The notes: generated by a model not told the origin, from the letters alone. Positions 34,592-43,989 are shown, counted from the stretch's first letter. The stretch: DNA of 64,000 nucleotides from Xylophilus rhododendri (GCF_009906855.1 NZ_CP047650.1:2356001-2420000), one strand, 5' to 3'. Program-made: numbers and translations.

Positions 34592-35869
34592 ATGACGATC
34601 CACGACACCCTGCTCGCCCCCGGCCTCAAGGGCTTTCCCATTGCCCATGCGCCCATCGCCCGCGACGCCGTCGCCACGGCCGGCTGGAACGTGCTGGCCG
34701 GCGACCTGCCGCTGCCCCTGGCCCTGCTCAAGCGCGAGGCGCTGCAGCACAACCTGCACTGGATGCAGGAACGCGCCCGCGCCTGGCAGGTGGACCTGGC
34801 GCCGCACGGCAAGACGACCATGTCGCCCCAGCTGTTCCGCCAGCAGCTCGATGCCGGCGCCTGGGGCCTGAGCTTCGCCACCGTGCACCAGCTGGCCATC
34901 GGCGTGGCGGCCGGCGTGCGCCGCGCGCTGATCGCCAACCAGGTGGTGCACGGGCAGGACCTGGCCTCGCTGCAGTCGCTGCTGTCCACGCATGCCGATC
35001 TGCGGGTGGTGTTCCTGGTGGATTCGCTGGCGCAGGCGGCCATTGTCGATGCCTGGTCGGCCGCGCATCCCGGCGCCCTGCCCTTCGAGGTGCTGCTGGA
35101 GATCGGCGTGGAAGGCGGCCGCACCGGCTGCCGCACGCACCAGCAGGCCATGGCCCTGGCGCAGGCCCTGCACGACAGCCCGGCGATGCGCCTGGTCGGC
35201 ATCGAATGCTACGAAGGCCTGGGCGCCACCGGCGATTCGGTGGCCGACGCGGCCTTCGCCAATGCCTTGATGGACCGTGTCGCCGCCGTCGCGCAAGAGG
35301 CCGACAAGCTCAGCCTGTTCGAGACCGACGAGGTGCTGGTCTCGGCCGGCGGCTCGGCCATCTTCGACCTGGTCGCCACCCGCCTGCGCCCCTCGCTCAC
35401 CCGCCCCACCCGCGGCCTGATCCGCCCCGGCTGCTACCTGGCGCACGACCACGGCTTCTACACCCGCATGCTGGCCGAGGTGGAACGCCGCTGCGGCTGC
35501 ACCGACACCCTGCGCCCCGCCATGGAAGTCTGGGCCATGGTGCAGTCGCGCCCCGAGCCCGGCGTGGCCATCCTGGCCGTGGGCAAACGCGACATCTCCT
35601 TCGACCTGTCCCTGCCCATGCCCATCGCCCGCGCCGCCGCCGACGAGCGCACGGCGAGCCCGGTGCCCGCCGGCTGGAAGATCACCGCTTTGAACGACCA
35701 GCATGCCTACCTGCGCTGGGACGCAGCCGAAGAAGCCGAGGCGCCCAAGGTGGGCGACCGGGTCGGCCTGGGCATCTCCCACCCCTGCACCACCTTCGAC
35801 AAGTGGCACTGGATGCCGGTGGTGGAAAACGACTACACCGTCACCGACGCCGTGACCCTGCATTTCTGA
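34592..35869 (+). CDS. D-serine deaminase-like PLP enzyme (DSD1/D-threonine aldolase fold)
   Basis: 425 residues of the fold-type III family. The PLP lysine is Lys74 in APHGKTTM, and the zinc site of DSD1-type enzymes is visible as HPC (His397, Cys399) in GISHPCTTFDKW near the C-terminus. The family converts D-serine to pyruvate and ammonia, or cleaves D-3-hydroxy amino acids. Here it lies between the peptide ABC genes and an RpiR regulator, with a D-aminoacylase two genes down and RidA divergent upstream. A D-amino acid released from transported peptides is the likely substrate. Confidence 0.88.
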   Translation: MTIHDTLLAPGLKGFPIAHAPIARDAVATAGWNVLAGDLPLPLALLKREALQHNLHWMQERARAWQVDLAPHGKTTMSPQLFRQQLDAGAWGLSFATVHQLAIGVAAGVRRALIANQVVHGQDLASLQSLLSTHADLRVVFLVDSLAQAAIVDAWSAAHPGALPFEVLLEIGVEGGRTGCRTHQQAMALAQALHDSPAMRLVGIECYEGLGATGDSVADAAFANALMDRVAAVAQEADKLSLFETDEVLVSAGGSAIFDLVATRLRPSLTRPTRGLIRPGCYLAHDHGFYTRMLAEVERRCGCTDTLRPAMEVWAMVQSRPEPGVAILAVGKRDISFDLSLPMPIARAAADERTASPVPAGWKITALNDQHAYLRWDAAEEAEAPKVGDRVGLGISHPCTTFDKWHWMPVVENDYTVTDAVTLHF

Positions 35870-35894
35870 TCCGGGCTCCCGGCCAATCCAGCCC

Positions 35895-36794
35895 ATGACG
35901 CAAACCCTGCTCACCCGCATCGCCGAGGCCCGCGAGGGCGCGCCGCGCACCCGCCGGGCGATCCTCGACGCCATCCTCGGCGACCCCGACCGCGCCCTGG
36001 CGGAAAGCTTCGAGCAGCTGGCCGAACGCTCCGGCAGCTCGGTGCCCACCATCATGCGCACCTGCCGCGACCTGGGCCTGGCCGGCCTGCGCGAATTCAA
36101 GCTGGCCCTGGCCCAGGAGCTGGCCGTGGGCGGCTCGCCGTTGCACCGCCGGGTGGACATCGCCGACACCGCCTCCGACGTCGTCGCCAAGATCGCCCGC
36201 AGCGCCGCCGCCTCGGTGGCCGGCGTGCGCGACCAGCTCGACCTGCAACAGCTCGCCGCCGTGGTGGACGCCATCGCCACGGCGCCGCACATCGACGTCT
36301 ATGGCGCCGGCAACACCTCCTGGTTCATGGCCACCGACCTGCAGGCCCGGCTGTTCCGCCTGGGCCTGTCGACCACCGCCTGGGCCGACTACCACCTGCA
36401 GCAGGTCGCCGCCGGCGCGCAGAAACCCGGCGGCGTGGTGATCGCCATCACCCATGTCGGCGGCATGCCCTCGCTGCTGGACGCGGTGGAGATCGCCCGC
36501 GCCCAGGGCGCCAAGGTGGTCGCCATCACCCGCCCCGGCACGCCCCTGGCCGAACGCGCCGACTGGGTGCTGGGCCTGCGGGTGCCGGACGACGCGGTGA
36601 TGCATGTGGGCATAGACGCCTACCTGGCCCACCTGACCCTGATCGAGATCCTCACCGTGCTGGTGGCCCAGCGGGTGGGCGAGCCCGCCGTGCAGCGCCT
36701 GCGCGGCGTGCGCAGCGCCCTGCAGCAGCACGGCATCGACGTGCGCACCCATCCGCTGCAGAGCTGGAATGGCGGAGGGGTGAGCAATGGCTGA
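35895..36794 (+). CDS. RpiR/MurR family transcriptional regulator (HTH-6 plus SIS domain)
   Basis: 299 residues. An N-terminal helix-turn-helix occupies about 1-77 (FEQLAERSGSSVPTIMRTCRDLGL). A SIS domain follows (about 125-260) with IDVYGAGNTSWFMATDLQARL and VVIAITHVGG. SIS domains usually sense sugar phosphates or amino sugars; here the effector may be a cell-wall-derived or D-amino-acid-linked compound (inference). It overlaps the D-aminoacylase gene by 8 bases. The paired TGAAA-N7-TTTCA sites at 29114-29214 are its probable operators. Confidence 0.9.
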   Translation: MTQTLLTRIAEAREGAPRTRRAILDAILGDPDRALAESFEQLAERSGSSVPTIMRTCRDLGLAGLREFKLALAQELAVGGSPLHRRVDIADTASDVVAKIARSAAASVAGVRDQLDLQQLAAVVDAIATAPHIDVYGAGNTSWFMATDLQARLFRLGLSTTAWADYHLQQVAAGAQKPGGVVIAITHVGGMPSLLDAVEIARAQGAKVVAITRPGTPLAERADWVLGLRVPDDAVMHVGIDAYLAHLTLIEILTVLVAQRVGEPAVQRLRGVRSALQQHGIDVRTHPLQSWNGGGVSNG

Positions 36795-38256
36795 GCGCCG
36801 CAAAACCGCGATCCTGTTCGAACGCGGCCTCGTCGTGGACGGCAGCGGCGGCCCCTCCTGGCCCGGCGACCTGCTGGTGTCCGGCGACCGCATCCTGGCC
36901 CTGGGCGAAGGCCTGCGCGGGCGGCTACCCGAGGGCCTGGACCTGGCCGATGTGGAAGTGATCGACTGCCAGGGCCAGGTGATCGCCCCCGGCTTCATCG
37001 ACGCCCATACCCACGACGACGCCATCGTGCTGCGCGACCCGGGCTACCGGGCCAAGCTGTCCCAGGGCATCACCACGCTGGTGACGGGCAACTGCGGCAT
37101 CTCGCTCGCCCCTTTCCGCGCGGAGACCGCCAGGCCGCCGCTGAGCCTGCTGGGCGCCGAGTCCTTCCGCTACGCCAGCATGGCCGCCTACCGCGAGGCG
37201 GTGGCCGAAGCGAAGCCGGCGCTGAACGTGGCTGCCCTGGTCGGCCACACCACCCTGCGTTTCGCCGCGATGCAGGATCTCAGCCAGCCCGCCACCGAAG
37301 CCGAGCGCCAGCAGATGGCCGAGCTGCTCGACGAGTGCATGGCGGCGGGCGCGCACGGCATGTCCTCCGGCCTGTTCTACGAGGAGGCATACGCCGCCCC
37401 GGCCGAGGAAGTGACGGCCCTGGCCCGCGTCGTGGCCCGCCACGGCGGCGTCTACGCCACCCATCTGCGCAGCGAGATGCAGACCATCCTGGAAGCCATG
37501 ATGGAGGCCGCCGACAGCGCCTTCGCAGCCGGCCTGCCGCTCATCCTGTCCCACCACAAATGCGCCGGCCCCAGCCAGTGGGGCCGCACCCGCGAGACCC
37601 TGCCCCTGGTCGACACCCTGGCCGAACGCCAGCCGATCGCCCTCGACGTCTATCCCTACGTCGCCGGCTCCACCGTGCTGCGCGAGGACCTGGTGGACGG
37701 CGTGATCGACGTGCTGCTCACCTGGAGCGACCCGCATCCCGAATGCACCGGCCGCCTGCTGTCCGACATCGCCGCCGAATGGGGCGTGGACCAGCAGGCC
37801 GCCTGCCGCCGCCTGCTGCCCGGCGGTGCCTGCTATTTCCAGATGCACGAGGAGGATGTGGAGCGGGTGATCGCCCATCCCCGCACCATGATCGGCTCCG
37901 ACGGCCTGCCGCACGACCGCCATCCGCATCCGCGCCTGTGGGGCGCCTTCCCGCGGGTGCTGGCGCGCTACTGGCGCGAGCGCAGGCTGCTGACGCTGGA
38001 GCAGGCGGTGCACAAGATGAGCGGCATGACGGCACGCAATTTCCGCATCGAAGGCCGCGGCCTGCTGCGCGTGGGCGCCTTCGCGGACGTGGTCGTCTTC
38101 GACCCGGCGCGCATCGCCGATACCGCCACCTACGACCAGCCGATCAGCACCAGCGTGGGCGTGCGCGGTGTGTGGGTGAACGGCGAGCAGGCCTATGCCG
38201 AGGGCGGCGAGCCGCTGGCGCGGGCGGGGAGGATGCTGGCGCGAGGGGTGGTTTAG
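36787..38256 (+). CDS. N-acyl-D-amino-acid deacylase (D-aminoacylase)
   Basis: 489 residues. Metal-dependent amidohydrolase with HTHDD (74-78), the TGNCGIS block whose cysteine is a characteristic metal ligand of D-aminoacylases, THLRSE, LSHHKCAG and the SDGLPHDRHPHPRLWG block near the C-terminus. It frees D-amino acids from N-acyl derivatives or D-aminoacyl peptides in the cytoplasm, feeding the D-serine-deaminase-like enzyme of the same operon. Last gene of the ABC/D-amino-acid operon. Confidence 0.92.
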   Translation: MAERRKTAILFERGLVVDGSGGPSWPGDLLVSGDRILALGEGLRGRLPEGLDLADVEVIDCQGQVIAPGFIDAHTHDDAIVLRDPGYRAKLSQGITTLVTGNCGISLAPFRAETARPPLSLLGAESFRYASMAAYREAVAEAKPALNVAALVGHTTLRFAAMQDLSQPATEAERQQMAELLDECMAAGAHGMSSGLFYEEAYAAPAEEVTALARVVARHGGVYATHLRSEMQTILEAMMEAADSAFAAGLPLILSHHKCAGPSQWGRTRETLPLVDTLAERQPIALDVYPYVAGSTVLREDLVDGVIDVLLTWSDPHPECTGRLLSDIAAEWGVDQQAACRRLLPGGACYFQMHEEDVERVIAHPRTMIGSDGLPHDRHPHPRLWGAFPRVLARYWRERRLLTLEQAVHKMSGMTARNFRIEGRGLLRVGAFADVVVFDPARIADTATYDQPISTSVGVRGVWVNGEQAYAEGGEPLARAGRMLARGVV

Positions 38257-38464
38257 GACATTTATCCATCACCTGAGCCCTGCGCTGGATAGGGCTTCCG
38301 ATGTCTTCCCAAGTCTCCCGCAACCCGACTTTTTCGGGGGTACGGGTGCACTTGTGCGTATCGCCTCGCGCGTACCGTGGCTCCGTCCGACTCGGGTCCA
38401 CCCCGATTCGCATCGCGCCCGGGTCGGGCAACGTCGGCGCACCGGATCTCTTCTCCCGCACACC

Positions 38465-39442
38465 ATGAACATCCTCATCACCGGCGGCGCCGGCTTTCTC
38501 GGCACCCGGCTGGCCCTGGCCCTGCTCGAACGCGGCAGCCTGCGCGGACGCGCCATCCGCACCCTGGTGCTGGCCGACCTGTTCCCCGCCTCCCATCCCG
38601 CCCTGCTGGCCGATGCCCGCGTGCGCGCCGATACCGGCGACCTGCTGGAGCGCCTGCCCGCGCTGATGCAGGCCGACTACGACGCCGTGTTCCACCTCGC
38701 CTCGGCCGTCTCCGGCGAATGCGAGGCGGATTTCGAACTCGGCCTGCGCTCCAACCTCGAAGCCACCCGCCGCCTGCTCGAAGCCCAGCGCGCCCAGCAG
38801 GCCCGCACCGGCCAGGCGCCGCTGTTCTTCTTCGCCAGCTCCGTGGCCGTGTATGGGTCGGACGCGGCCATCCCGCTGCCGGCCGTGGTGCAGGACGACA
38901 CCCTGCCCACCCCGCAATCGAGCTACGGCATCCACAAGTTCGTCTGCGAACAGCTGCTGGCCGACTACACCCGCAAGGGCTACATCGACGGCCGCGCGGC
39001 GCGGCTGATGACCGTCTCGGTGCGGCCCGGCCGGCCCAATGGCGCGGCCTCGGGTTTCCTGTCGGGCATCGTGCGCGAGCCGCTGGCGGGCCTGGAGGCC
39101 GTCTGCCCGGTCGATCCTTCCACCGCGGTCGCCCTGGCCTCGCCCGACACCACCATCGCCGGCATCCTCAAGGTGGTCGAGGCCAGCCGGGAAGACTTCG
39201 GCGGCCGCACCGCCGTCAACCTGCCCGCGCTCACCGTCACCGTGGCCCAGATGCTGGAAGCGCTGGGCCGCTCCGCCGGCCCCGAGGCCGTGGCCCGGGT
39301 GCGCATCGCGCCGGACGCCGCCGTGGCCCGCATCGTCGGCGGCTGGCCCGCGCGTTTCGAAAGCGCCCGCGCCGCCCGGCTCGGGCTGCGCGCGGATGCG
39401 TCCTTCGACGATGTCATCGCCCAGTTCCGGGCGCTCTCGTAA
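38465..39442 (+). CDS. denD: D-erythronate dehydrogenase (DenD family SDR)
   Basis: 325 residues from ATG 38465, the usual length. Extended short-chain dehydrogenase with GGAGFLGTRLA (7-17), Ser126 in FASSVAVYG and the catalytic YGIHK (Tyr154, Lys158). SVRPGRPNGAASGF and the absence of a sugar-nucleotide pattern fit DenD, which oxidises D-erythronate to 2-oxo-tetronate with NAD. Partner OtnK/OtnI genes are not present nearby, so the pathway is not complete here. Its own 208-base leader contains a short CCCGA/TCGGG hairpin (38324-38338) and no obvious promoter by eye. Confidence 0.85.
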   Translation: MNILITGGAGFLGTRLALALLERGSLRGRAIRTLVLADLFPASHPALLADARVRADTGDLLERLPALMQADYDAVFHLASAVSGECEADFELGLRSNLEATRRLLEAQRAQQARTGQAPLFFFASSVAVYGSDAAIPLPAVVQDDTLPTPQSSYGIHKFVCEQLLADYTRKGYIDGRAARLMTVSVRPGRPNGAASGFLSGIVREPLAGLEAVCPVDPSTAVALASPDTTIAGILKVVEASREDFGGRTAVNLPALTVTVAQMLEALGRSAGPEAVARVRIAPDAAVARIVGGWPARFESARAARLGLRADASFDDVIAQFRALS

Positions 39443-39491
39443 GCGCCCTCTGCACCGTCCGAACAAAGAACCACAACAGGAGACCCGTCTC

Positions 39492-39938
39492 ATGAACCGT
39501 CGTCATCTCGCCATCGCCGCCGCAGCCGGCGCCGCCGTCCTCGCCCTGCCCAGCCTGGCCCTCGCCCAAGGCGAACGCGATTCCGTCGCCGCCCGCGTCG
39601 AAGCCTTCCGCAAGGCCCAGATCGCCGGCACTTCCGAAGCCCTGGGCGTGCTGGTAGCGCCGGAACTCAGCTACAGCCATTCGGACGGCCGGGTGGAGGA
39701 CCGCGAGAAGTTCCTCGCCAACGCCAGCTCCGGCAAGTCGCCCTTCCAGGCGCTGACCTACGAGAACCCGACGATCGAGGTGGTCGGCCCCAACGCCATC
39801 GTGCGTTTCCACTGGCTGGGCGAGCAGAAGCAGGCCAGCGACGGCCGCATCGTGGCGACCAATCTGCACATCCTCATGGTCTGGCAGAAGCGCGGCAGCG
39901 AATGGCTGCTGCTGGCACGCAGCGCGACCAAGCTCTGA
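39492..39938 (+). CDS. Exported NTF2-like / DUF4440 family protein
   Basis: 148 residues: signal peptide (MNRRHLAIAAAAGAAVLA, cleaved after ALAQ), then a single cone-shaped NTF2-like domain. The features are VEAFRKAQIAGTSEALGVLVAPELSYSHSDGRVEDREKF followed by strands ending WLLLARSATKL. Such small periplasmic proteins are often hydrolase- or isomerase-like or just ligand-binding; no catalytic residue set can be assigned. It follows denD by 49 bases with AGGAGA before the ATG, and the two may be co-transcribed. Confidence 0.8.
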   Translation: MNRRHLAIAAAAGAAVLALPSLALAQGERDSVAARVEAFRKAQIAGTSEALGVLVAPELSYSHSDGRVEDREKFLANASSGKSPFQALTYENPTIEVVGPNAIVRFHWLGEQKQASDGRIVATNLHILMVWQKRGSEWLLLARSATKL

Positions 39939-39954
39939 GCGCCAGGCCGCGCCT

Positions 39955-40857
39955 TCAGCCGCGCGGCGGCTCCGGCAGCTGCCGCGCGCAGTAGTCGCAG
40001 ACGAAATCCACGAAGGCCCTCACCTTCGGGCTGACCAGCCGGCGCGAGGCATGCAGCGCCCAGACTTCCGCGGCCGGCGCGGTCGAGACACCCCAGCTCA
40101 CCAGCAGGCCGGCCGCCAGGTCTTGCGCGGCGATGGGCTCGGGCACCAGCGCCGCGCCCGCGCCGGCCCGCACGGCATCGCGGATCGGCACGAAGGTCGA
40201 GCAACGCAGCACGGGCCGGGGAAAGAAGGTGCGCTTCACGCCTTGCGGGGCCATCACCTCCCAGGTGTCCTCGTCGCCGCTGCCCACACGCATCACGGCC
40301 GGGAAGACGGTCGACGCCGAGCGCTCATGGCCCGGCCCGGGCAGCGGCAAATCCGGTGGCGCCACCAGCACCATGCGGTCGCGCAGGAAGCAGCGGCCGA
40401 CCAGCCGGTCGTCCGGCCGCGGATTGACGCGGATGACGATGTCCATGCCTTCGGCGACCAGATCGACCATGCGGTCCTCGGTGACCAGCTCCAGCATGAC
40501 CTGCGGATAAGCGCGGGCGAAGGCCGCTGCCAGCGGGCCCAGCAGGGTCTGGCCGAACAGCATCGGCGTGCTCACCCGCAGCAGGCCGCTGGGCTGGCCC
40601 AGGCCCGCTTTCACATCCTTGAGCGCCTCGTGGATCTCGCCGTAGGGCGCGGCGGTGCGGGCATGCAGCACGGCGCCCTCCTGCGTCAAGCGCAGCTGGC
40701 GGCCGCCGCGCTCGATGAGGCGCACGCCCAGGCTGTCTTCCAGCTCCCGCACCCGCCGCGACATGGTCGCCTTGGACTGCCCGCTGGCCCGGCTGGCCTT
40801 GCCGAAGCCGCCGTGGGTGACGACGAGATTGAAGTCGGCGAGCGCGGGCAGATCCAT
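39955..40857 (-). CDS. LysR family transcriptional regulator
   Basis: 300 residues. Helix-turn-helix at residues 1-60 (GFGKASRASGQSKATMSRRVRELEDSLG) and a substrate-binding domain like that of the CrgA/AaeR group. Divergent from the NmrA-type oxidoreductase gene at 40997 with a 139-base gap, so it most likely controls that gene. A 17-base imperfect palindrome at 40872-40888 lies close to its start and may be its binding site. Confidence 0.9.
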   Translation of the reverse strand: MDLPALADFNLVVTHGGFGKASRASGQSKATMSRRVRELEDSLGVRLIERGGRQLRLTQEGAVLHARTAAPYGEIHEALKDVKAGLGQPSGLLRVSTPMLFGQTLLGPLAAAFARAYPQVMLELVTEDRMVDLVAEGMDIVIRVNPRPDDRLVGRCFLRDRMVLVAPPDLPLPGPGHERSASTVFPAVMRVGSGDEDTWEVMAPQGVKRTFFPRPVLRCSTFVPIRDAVRAGAGAALVPEPIAAQDLAAGLLVSWGVSTAPAAEVWALHASRRLVSPKVRAFVDFVCDYCARQLPEPPRG

Positions 40858-40871
40858 CTTCGTTCCAGATT

Positions 40872-40888
40872 CGAGACGATATGTCCCG
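40872..40888. promoter_or_regulatory. Imperfect palindrome between LysR and NmrA-type genes
   Basis: CGAGACGATATGTCCCG has arms CG-GAC and GTC-CG with one mismatch in each arm. It lies 15 bases upstream of the LysR start in the divergent region. A candidate LysR box only. Confidence 0.3.
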
Positions 40889-40996
40889 ATCTTAGTGGCT
40901 ATGAGCCGTGGGTGTGACGACCTAATCTTCAGTCACCGGAGCACACCGCTCCATCCACCCCGGCTGCCGACAGGCGCCAACTCCAGGAGATCCACC

Positions 40997-41872
40997 ATGA
41001 CCATTCTTGTCACCGGCAGCACCGGCCGCATCGGCTCGCAACTCGTCAGCCAGCTGGCACAGCAAGGCGCGGAGGTGCGCGCGCTGACCCGCGATCCGGC
41101 CAAGGCCCGCTTCCCGGCAGGCGTGAGCGCCGTGCAGGGCGACCTGCTGGATGTCGCCTCGGTCCGCCAGGCCCTGGTCGGCGTGAAGACCCTCTTCCTG
41201 CTGGTGGCCAACGCCGCCGACGAACTGACCCAGGCGATCAACACCCTGGGCCTGGCGCGCGAAGCCGGCGTGCAGGGCATCGTCTACCTGTCGGTGACGC
41301 GGGCCGACCAGTACACCGACGCGGCCCACTTCACTTCCAAGCATGCGGTCGAACGCATGATCGAGCAGCTGGACCTGCCCGCCACCGTGCTGCGCCCCTC
41401 CTACTTCATGCAGAACGACCTGGGCCAGCAGCAGGCGCTGCAGGGTGCCGGCCTCTACCTCTCGCCGCTCGGCGACATCGGTGTCTCGATGGTGGATGTG
41501 CGCGACATCGCCGACGCCGCCGCCCTCGAACTGCTGCGCCGCGAGAACACCGCAGGCCCGCTGCCACGGGTGACGTACGAAGTCTCCGGGCCGGATGCGA
41601 TCACCGGCCCATCGGCCGCCGCGATCTGGTCGGATGCGCTGGGCCGCCCGGTCGGCCATGCCGGCAACGACCTCGACGCCTTCGAGAAGGCCGCGAGCGC
41701 CTGGGCGCCCTCCTGGCTGGCCTACGACATGCGGGCCATGATGAACCGCTACCAGCAGGACGGCGCCGTCACCACGGCCGCCGACATCGAGCGCCTGCAA
41801 GGCCTGCTCGGCCGGCCGCTGCGCAGCTACCGGGCCTTCGTGGCCGAGGCGGTCGGGCAGTGGCAGGCCTGA
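40997..41872 (+). CDS. NmrA-like NAD(P)-binding oxidoreductase
   Basis: 291 residues from ATG 40997 (AGGAG 9 bases upstream). The Rossmann motif is TGSTGRIGSQL (6-16), with a basic ALTRDPAKA after strand 2 suggesting NADP(H). There is no YxxxK dyad in the usual place, as expected for the NmrA/QOR2-like atypical SDR group of redox sensors or quinone reductases. Substrate unknown. The divergent LysR gene points to substrate-induced expression. Confidence 0.85.
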   Translation: MTILVTGSTGRIGSQLVSQLAQQGAEVRALTRDPAKARFPAGVSAVQGDLLDVASVRQALVGVKTLFLLVANAADELTQAINTLGLAREAGVQGIVYLSVTRADQYTDAAHFTSKHAVERMIEQLDLPATVLRPSYFMQNDLGQQQALQGAGLYLSPLGDIGVSMVDVRDIADAAALELLRRENTAGPLPRVTYEVSGPDAITGPSAAAIWSDALGRPVGHAGNDLDAFEKAASAWAPSWLAYDMRAMMNRYQQDGAVTTAADIERLQGLLGRPLRSYRAFVAEAVGQWQA

Positions 41873-41957
41873 TCCCGGCCCGGGCGATGGAAATAGTCGC
41901 CCCGCCCTACCCTGGTGCGAACGCCCCACGGGCGCGCAGCCAGGGCCGCCGGCCGCT

Positions 41958-42839
41958 TCAGGCGGACGCGTCTTCCTGCACCTGCCGGAAGGCCGCCACC
42001 ACCTCCGCCACCTTGCGGTTGCCTTCATCGGCCCGCCGCCACACCAGGGCGATGCGCCGGAACGGCGCCTGCCGCCCCAGGCCGATCACCCGCAGGCCGT
42101 AGGCCTGCACCAGGCGTTCGCGCGGCTGCGGCACCACCGTCACGCCCAGGCCCAGCGAGACCATGGAGACGATGGCATCCATGGAGCGGAATTCGCGCTG
42201 GCACACCAGCCCCGGCACCAGGCTGCGCACATGGCGCGCCGCCACCCGGCCGCCGGGCAGGCTGGTGTCGTAGCCGATCCAGCCGTGGTTGGCCAGCAGG
42301 CTGCGCGGATCGGCCTCCGGCGCATCGGGCGGGGCCAGCATCACATAAGGCTGGCGGCGCAGCTCGTGCCAGGCCATGCGCGAGGAGCCGCCGTTCTCCG
42401 GCCGCACCAGCAGCGCGGCTTCTATGCGGCCGGCGCGCAGCTCGGTCAGCAGCTCGTCGGTGTCGTTGAGCGGCGGCACACGCACATCCAGCGCCGGGTA
42501 GCGCTGGCCCAGCAGGCGCAGGGCCGGCGGCAGCAGGTCGCTCTGCATGCTGGTGATCACGCCCAGCCGGAAACGCCCCTCCAGCAAGCGCGAGGGGCCG
42601 GCCCGCAGGGCCTCGATGCGCTCGCCGAAATCGGCCGCCGCGCTGGCGATCTCCACCGCGAAACCGGTGGGCCGGGGCACGCGGGTGCTGCGGTCGAACA
42701 GGGGCTGGCCGAAGAACTCCTCCAGCTGCTTGATCTGCAGGCTGACCGCACTCGGCGTGCAGCCCACGGCGGCGCCCGCGGCGGTGAAGCTGCCGTGCAC
42801 CAGGATGGCGCGAAGGGTGTTGAGCGAGCCCAGATTCAT
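41958..42839 (-). CDS. LysR family transcriptional regulator
   Basis: 293 residues from ATG 42839 (MNLGSLNTLRAIL); ATG 42875 would add 12 residues and run into the inverted repeat in the promoter region. The helix-turn-helix is in residues 1-58 (SFTAAGAAVGCTPSAVSLQIKQLE), followed by a substrate-binding domain. Divergent from the L-threonine aldolase gene at 42952, its probable target. Confidence 0.9.
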   Translation of the reverse strand: MNLGSLNTLRAILVHGSFTAAGAAVGCTPSAVSLQIKQLEEFFGQPLFDRSTRVPRPTGFAVEIASAAADFGERIEALRAGPSRLLEGRFRLGVITSMQSDLLPPALRLLGQRYPALDVRVPPLNDTDELLTELRAGRIEAALLVRPENGGSSRMAWHELRRQPYVMLAPPDAPEADPRSLLANHGWIGYDTSLPGGRVAARHVRSLVPGLVCQREFRSMDAIVSMVSLGLGVTVVPQPRERLVQAYGLRVIGLGRQAPFRRIALVWRRADEGNRKVAEVVAAFRQVQEDASA

Positions 42840-42858
42840 TGAGTTTTTCTCAAAGTAG

Positions 42859-42895
42859 CTTCCCGAAGATATCAAAGCATCTCAAGGTCGGGAAG
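42859..42895. promoter_or_regulatory. Inverted repeat between LysR and threonine aldolase genes
   Basis: CTTCCCGA (42859-42866) and TCGGGAAG (42888-42895) are perfect 8-base complements with a 21-base AT-richer spacer. Lies centrally in the 112-base divergent region and is a good candidate operator for the LysR protein. Confidence 0.45.
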
Positions 42896-42951
42896 GCCAG
42901 AATCCGCTCCATCGGGGGCATCCACCCCGAAAGCCCAAAGCGCAGATCCGA

Positions 42952-43989
42952 ATGAACGACTCTCCAGACAACACCACCATCGACCTCCGCAGCGACACGG
43001 TCACCCTCCCGACCGAGGCGATGTACGAGCGCATCCGCAGCGCGCCGCTGGGCGACGACGGCCTGGACGGCGACCCCACCGCCCAGGAGCTGGAGCGCTT
43101 CACCGCCTCCCTGCTCGGCAAGGCCGCCGGCCTCTACACACCCAGCGCCACCATGGCCAACCTGCTGGCCATCCTGGCCCAGGTGCCGCGCCAGGACACC
43201 ATCCTGCTGGGCGCCGCCTCGCACATCTACACCGCCGAACGCGGCGCGGCCACCTTCACCGGCGCCTTCTACCAGCCGCTGCCCGATGCCGACGGCGCGC
43301 TCGACCTGCACGCCCTGGCCGCCGCGCTGGCCTCCACCAAGGGCAACCTGAAACCCGCCCTGGTCTGCGTGGAGACCTCGCACAACAACGAAGGCGGCGC
43401 GGTGGCGTCGCTGGCCCACATGCAGGCCGTGCACCGGGCCGCGCATGCGGCCGGCGTGAACGTGCACCTCGACGGCGCCCGGCTCTTCAACGCGGCGCTG
43501 GCGCTGGGCCGGCCGGCGGCCGATCTCTGCGCGCAGGCCGACACCGTCTCGGTGTGCCTGTCCAAGGGCCTGAGCGCGCCCATGGGCGCGGTGCTGGTCG
43601 GCCCCGAGGAAACCATCCGCCGCGCCCGCCTGCTGCGCAAGCTGATCGGCGCCTCGCAGCGCCAGGTCGGCATCGCCGCGGCGGCCGGCCTGGAGGCGCT
43701 GGATTCCATGATCGGCCGCCTGGCCGAGGACCACGACAACGCCCGGCTCCTGGGCCAGGACCTGGCCGCCATCCCCGGGCTGCGCATCCGCCAGCCGCAG
43801 ACCAACATCGTCCAGGTCGATGTCTCCGGCACCGGCATGGATGCCAGCCAATGGGAGGCCGCGATGCGCCAGCGCCGGGTGCTGGTGCGCCCCTGGGGCC
43901 CGAGCCTGCTGCGCTGCGTGACCCATCGCCACATCACGGCCGAGGCGGTGCGCGGCGCCGTCGCGGCCTTCGCGGCGGTCGCCGCCTAA
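42952..43989 (+). CDS. ltaE: Low-specificity L-threonine aldolase
   Basis: 345 residues, fold-type I PLP enzyme. IDLRSDTVTLPT at the N-terminus is the family signature, the PLP aspartate is in HLDGARLFN, and the Schiff-base lysine is Lys205 in CLSKGLSAPMG. It cleaves L-threonine or L-allo-threonine to glycine and acetaldehyde, and also other beta-hydroxy amino acids. Divergent LysR regulation and a following Bug receptor (42 bases) suggest a role in using an imported beta-hydroxy compound, more than a housekeeping role. Confidence 0.92.
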   Translation: MNDSPDNTTIDLRSDTVTLPTEAMYERIRSAPLGDDGLDGDPTAQELERFTASLLGKAAGLYTPSATMANLLAILAQVPRQDTILLGAASHIYTAERGAATFTGAFYQPLPDADGALDLHALAAALASTKGNLKPALVCVETSHNNEGGAVASLAHMQAVHRAAHAAGVNVHLDGARLFNAALALGRPAADLCAQADTVSVCLSKGLSAPMGAVLVGPEETIRRARLLRKLIGASQRQVGIAAAAGLEALDSMIGRLAEDHDNARLLGQDLAAIPGLRIRQPQTNIVQVDVSGTGMDASQWEAAMRQRRVLVRPWGPSLLRCVTHRHITAEAVRGAVAAFAAVAA

